DNA from: Lactobacillus sp. ESL0680
GTDB taxonomy: Bacteria > Bacillota > Bacilli > Lactobacillales > Lactobacillaceae
NCBI RefSeq assembly: GCF_029392855.1
Contig: NZ_CP113945.1
Coordinates: 1,644,997-1,708,996 of the forward strand
Length of the DNA: 64,000 bases
Direction: 5' to 3'
The stretch's first letter is position 1. Each line of letters opens with the position of its first letter. Both the position numbers and the translations under genes were made by a program. The notes under the pieces were generated by a model, which ran no database searches, was not told the origin of the DNA, and saw nothing but the letters and a program-made list of their open reading frames with translations. This document shows, piece after piece, positions 62,639 through 64,000 of the stretch.

Positions 62639-64000
62639 TTGTTTGATATTAATAAATTTTGGCAACATTTTAATAACGAAATGCGTGAACATTTTAATGA
62701 AGTTGCCTACAACGCTTGGTTCAAAAATACTAAACCACTTTCCTACAATAAGGAGACACATGAATTAAAAATTGCCGTGCAAAATCCGGTAACTAAAGGA
62801 TATTGGGAAAAAAATTTGGCTGCGCAATTAATTCAGTCGGCATACGGTTATGCCAATATTGAAATTACGCCGGTTTTTCAAATTGAAGGTGAACGCAGTA
62901 CTGAACGAATTGTAACGCCCAAGCTGCAAACACAAATTTCGCAGCAACAGCAAGTCGAACACACGCACAATGCCTTTGTCCGCAATCTCAAGTTAAATGA
63001 AAAATACACCTTTGATAACTTTGTTCAGGGTGAAGGCAACAAGTTAGCCGCTGGTGCTGCTCTTGCCGTTGCTGACAGTCCGGGGAGTTTTTACAATCCG
63101 CTATTTATTTTTGGCGGTGTTGGTCTTGGTAAAACGCACCTAATGCAGGCTATCGGTCACCAAATGCTGGCCGAACGTCCGAATGCAAAAGTTGTTTACA
63201 TTCAAAGTGAAACATTCGTCAACGACTTTATTAATTCAATAAAAAATAAGACACAGGATCAATTCCGCGAAAAATACCGCACTTGTGACTTATTATTAGT
63301 TGATGATATTCAGTTTTTCGCGAAAAAAGAGGGCATTCAAGAAGAGTTTTTCCATACTTTTGAAACTCTTTATAATGACCAAAAGCAAATCGTAATGACC
63401 AGTGATCGGTTGCCAACCGAAATTCCGGATTTATCAGAACGCTTAGTTTCACGATTTACTTGGGGCCTGCAAGTTGAGATTACCCCACCAGATCTTGAAA
63501 CCCGAATTGCTATTTTGCGTAAAAAAGCCGAGGCAGAAGACCTGACAATCGATGATGACACTTTGGATTATATTGCTTCACAAGTTGATACCAACATTAG
63601 AGAACTTGAAGGTGCTCTAGTTAAAGTCCAGGCACACGCAACAATTGAACGTGAGGACATTAACGTCAACCTTGCCCGCGAAGCTCTTGCCGACTTAAAA
63701 TTGGTACAGAAAAATCGCGGCTTACAGATTTCTAAAATTCAGGAAGTTGTTGCAAACTATTTTCAGACTTCAACCTATGAGTTAAAAGGTAAAAAGCGGG
63801 TGCGACAGATTGTTGTTCCCCGGCAAATTGCCATGTATCTTTCTCGTGAACTAACGGACTCAAGCTTGCCCAAAATTGGTCAAGAATTTGGCGGTAAAGA
63901 TCACACAACCGTCATGCACGCCTACGAAAAGATTAGTAAGGCTATTAAAACAGACTCAGATATTAAAACTGCCGTCTTTGATCTTAAGCAAATGCTTGAC
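62639..64000 (+). CDS. dnaA: Chromosomal replication initiator DnaA (runs off the window)
   Basis: The start is TTG (MFDINKFWQHFNNEM) after GGAGGAG. 454 codons are open to the window end, close to the full family length, so only the stop and perhaps a codon or two are missing. Domain I is followed by a short linker. Domain III has Walker A GGVGLGKTHL near residue 160 and Walker B LLLVDDIQFF. Domain IV ends with the DNA-binding signature GGKDHTTVMHAYEKI. It binds the boxes just upstream and may repress itself. Confidence 0.96.
   Translation, partial: MFDINKFWQHFNNEMREHFNEVAYNAWFKNTKPLSYNKETHELKIAVQNPVTKGYWEKNLAAQLIQSAYGYANIEITPVFQIEGERSTERIVTPKLQTQISQQQQVEHTHNAFVRNLKLNEKYTFDNFVQGEGNKLAAGAALAVADSPGSFYNPLFIFGGVGLGKTHLMQAIGHQMLAERPNAKVVYIQSETFVNDFINSIKNKTQDQFREKYRTCDLLLVDDIQFFAKKEGIQEEFFHTFETLYNDQKQIVMTSDRLPTEIPDLSERLVSRFTWGLQVEITPPDLETRIAILRKKAEAEDLTIDDDTLDYIASQVDTNIRELEGALVKVQAHATIEREDINVNLAREALADLKLVQKNRGLQISKIQEVVANYFQTSTYELKGKKRVRQIVVPRQIAMYLSRELTDSSLPKIGQEFGGKDHTTVMHAYEKISKAIKTDSDIKTAVFDLKQMLD

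Overview
The window looks like chromosome of a low-GC homofermentative Lactobacillus of the acidophilus/helveticus/crispatus type. Supporting signs are an SLAP-domain surface protein, the tandem deoxyguanosine/deoxyadenosine kinase pair, tandem pyruvate oxidases, T-box control of an amino-acid transporter, UUG/GUG starts and short terminators. It ends inside dnaA. The right edge carries oriC and the usual rpmH-rnpA-yidC and mnmE-mnmG genes, so the whole window is the origin-proximal flank to the left of dnaA. Four parS-like and two perfect Noc-like palindromes scattered through it agree with that position. Family assignments come from reading the translations; no search was run.

Layout: 0.0-2.2 kb, purine genes purA (cut by the edge) and guaC, and a tRNA-Arg. 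2.2-8.9 kb, an accessory strip with a YdcF protein, a LacI-type regulator, an SLAP surface protein, an array of three tiny hydrophobic toxin-like peptides interleaved with four antisense RNAs, a decayed reading frame, a small membrane protein, a secreted protein and an immunity-like protein. 8.9-19.9 kb, amino-acid permease, ilvE, a Clp ATPase under CIRCE control, a UvrA2-like protein, a hydrolase, a PTS EIIC and a DUF975 protein. 20.0-25.6 kb, a candidate sRNA and the dlt operon dltX-A-B-C-D plus a serine hydrolase. 26.2-27.1 kb, two similar leader RNAs in tandem and a CbpB-like CBS protein. 28-35.5 kb, metal P-type ATPase, cation/proton antiporter, CPBP protease, YdcF protein and a MacB-like ABC protein. 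35.6-38.1 kb, nagB and the Asp23 cell-envelope stress cluster. 38.2-40.8 kb, an XRE-CPBP-XRE cluster. 42.4-46.4 kb, dGK/dAK and a predicted histidine ABC transporter behind a partly duplicated T-box. 47.4-51.6 kb, two purine permeases and an MFS transporter. 51.7-57.1 kb, gnd and two pyruvate oxidases. 57.3-64 kb, mnmG, mnmE, yidC, rnpA, rpmH, oriC and dnaA.

The most unusual item is the 5.68-6.88 kb array. Each toxin-like mRNA has a leader hairpin whose loop is complementary to the loop of an antisense RNA. The best partner is the RNA transcribed divergently from the same promoter region, not the convergent neighbour expected of a classical Fst/par locus. In one pair both loops are in the opposite orientation, which makes the pairing specific. 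Next in interest are the tandem RNAs with anti-Shine-Dalgarno loops at 26.2-26.6 kb, the T-box with one Stem I and two antiterminator/terminator modules, the candidate sRNA after the dlt operon, and the parS/Noc-like sites placed just behind terminators.
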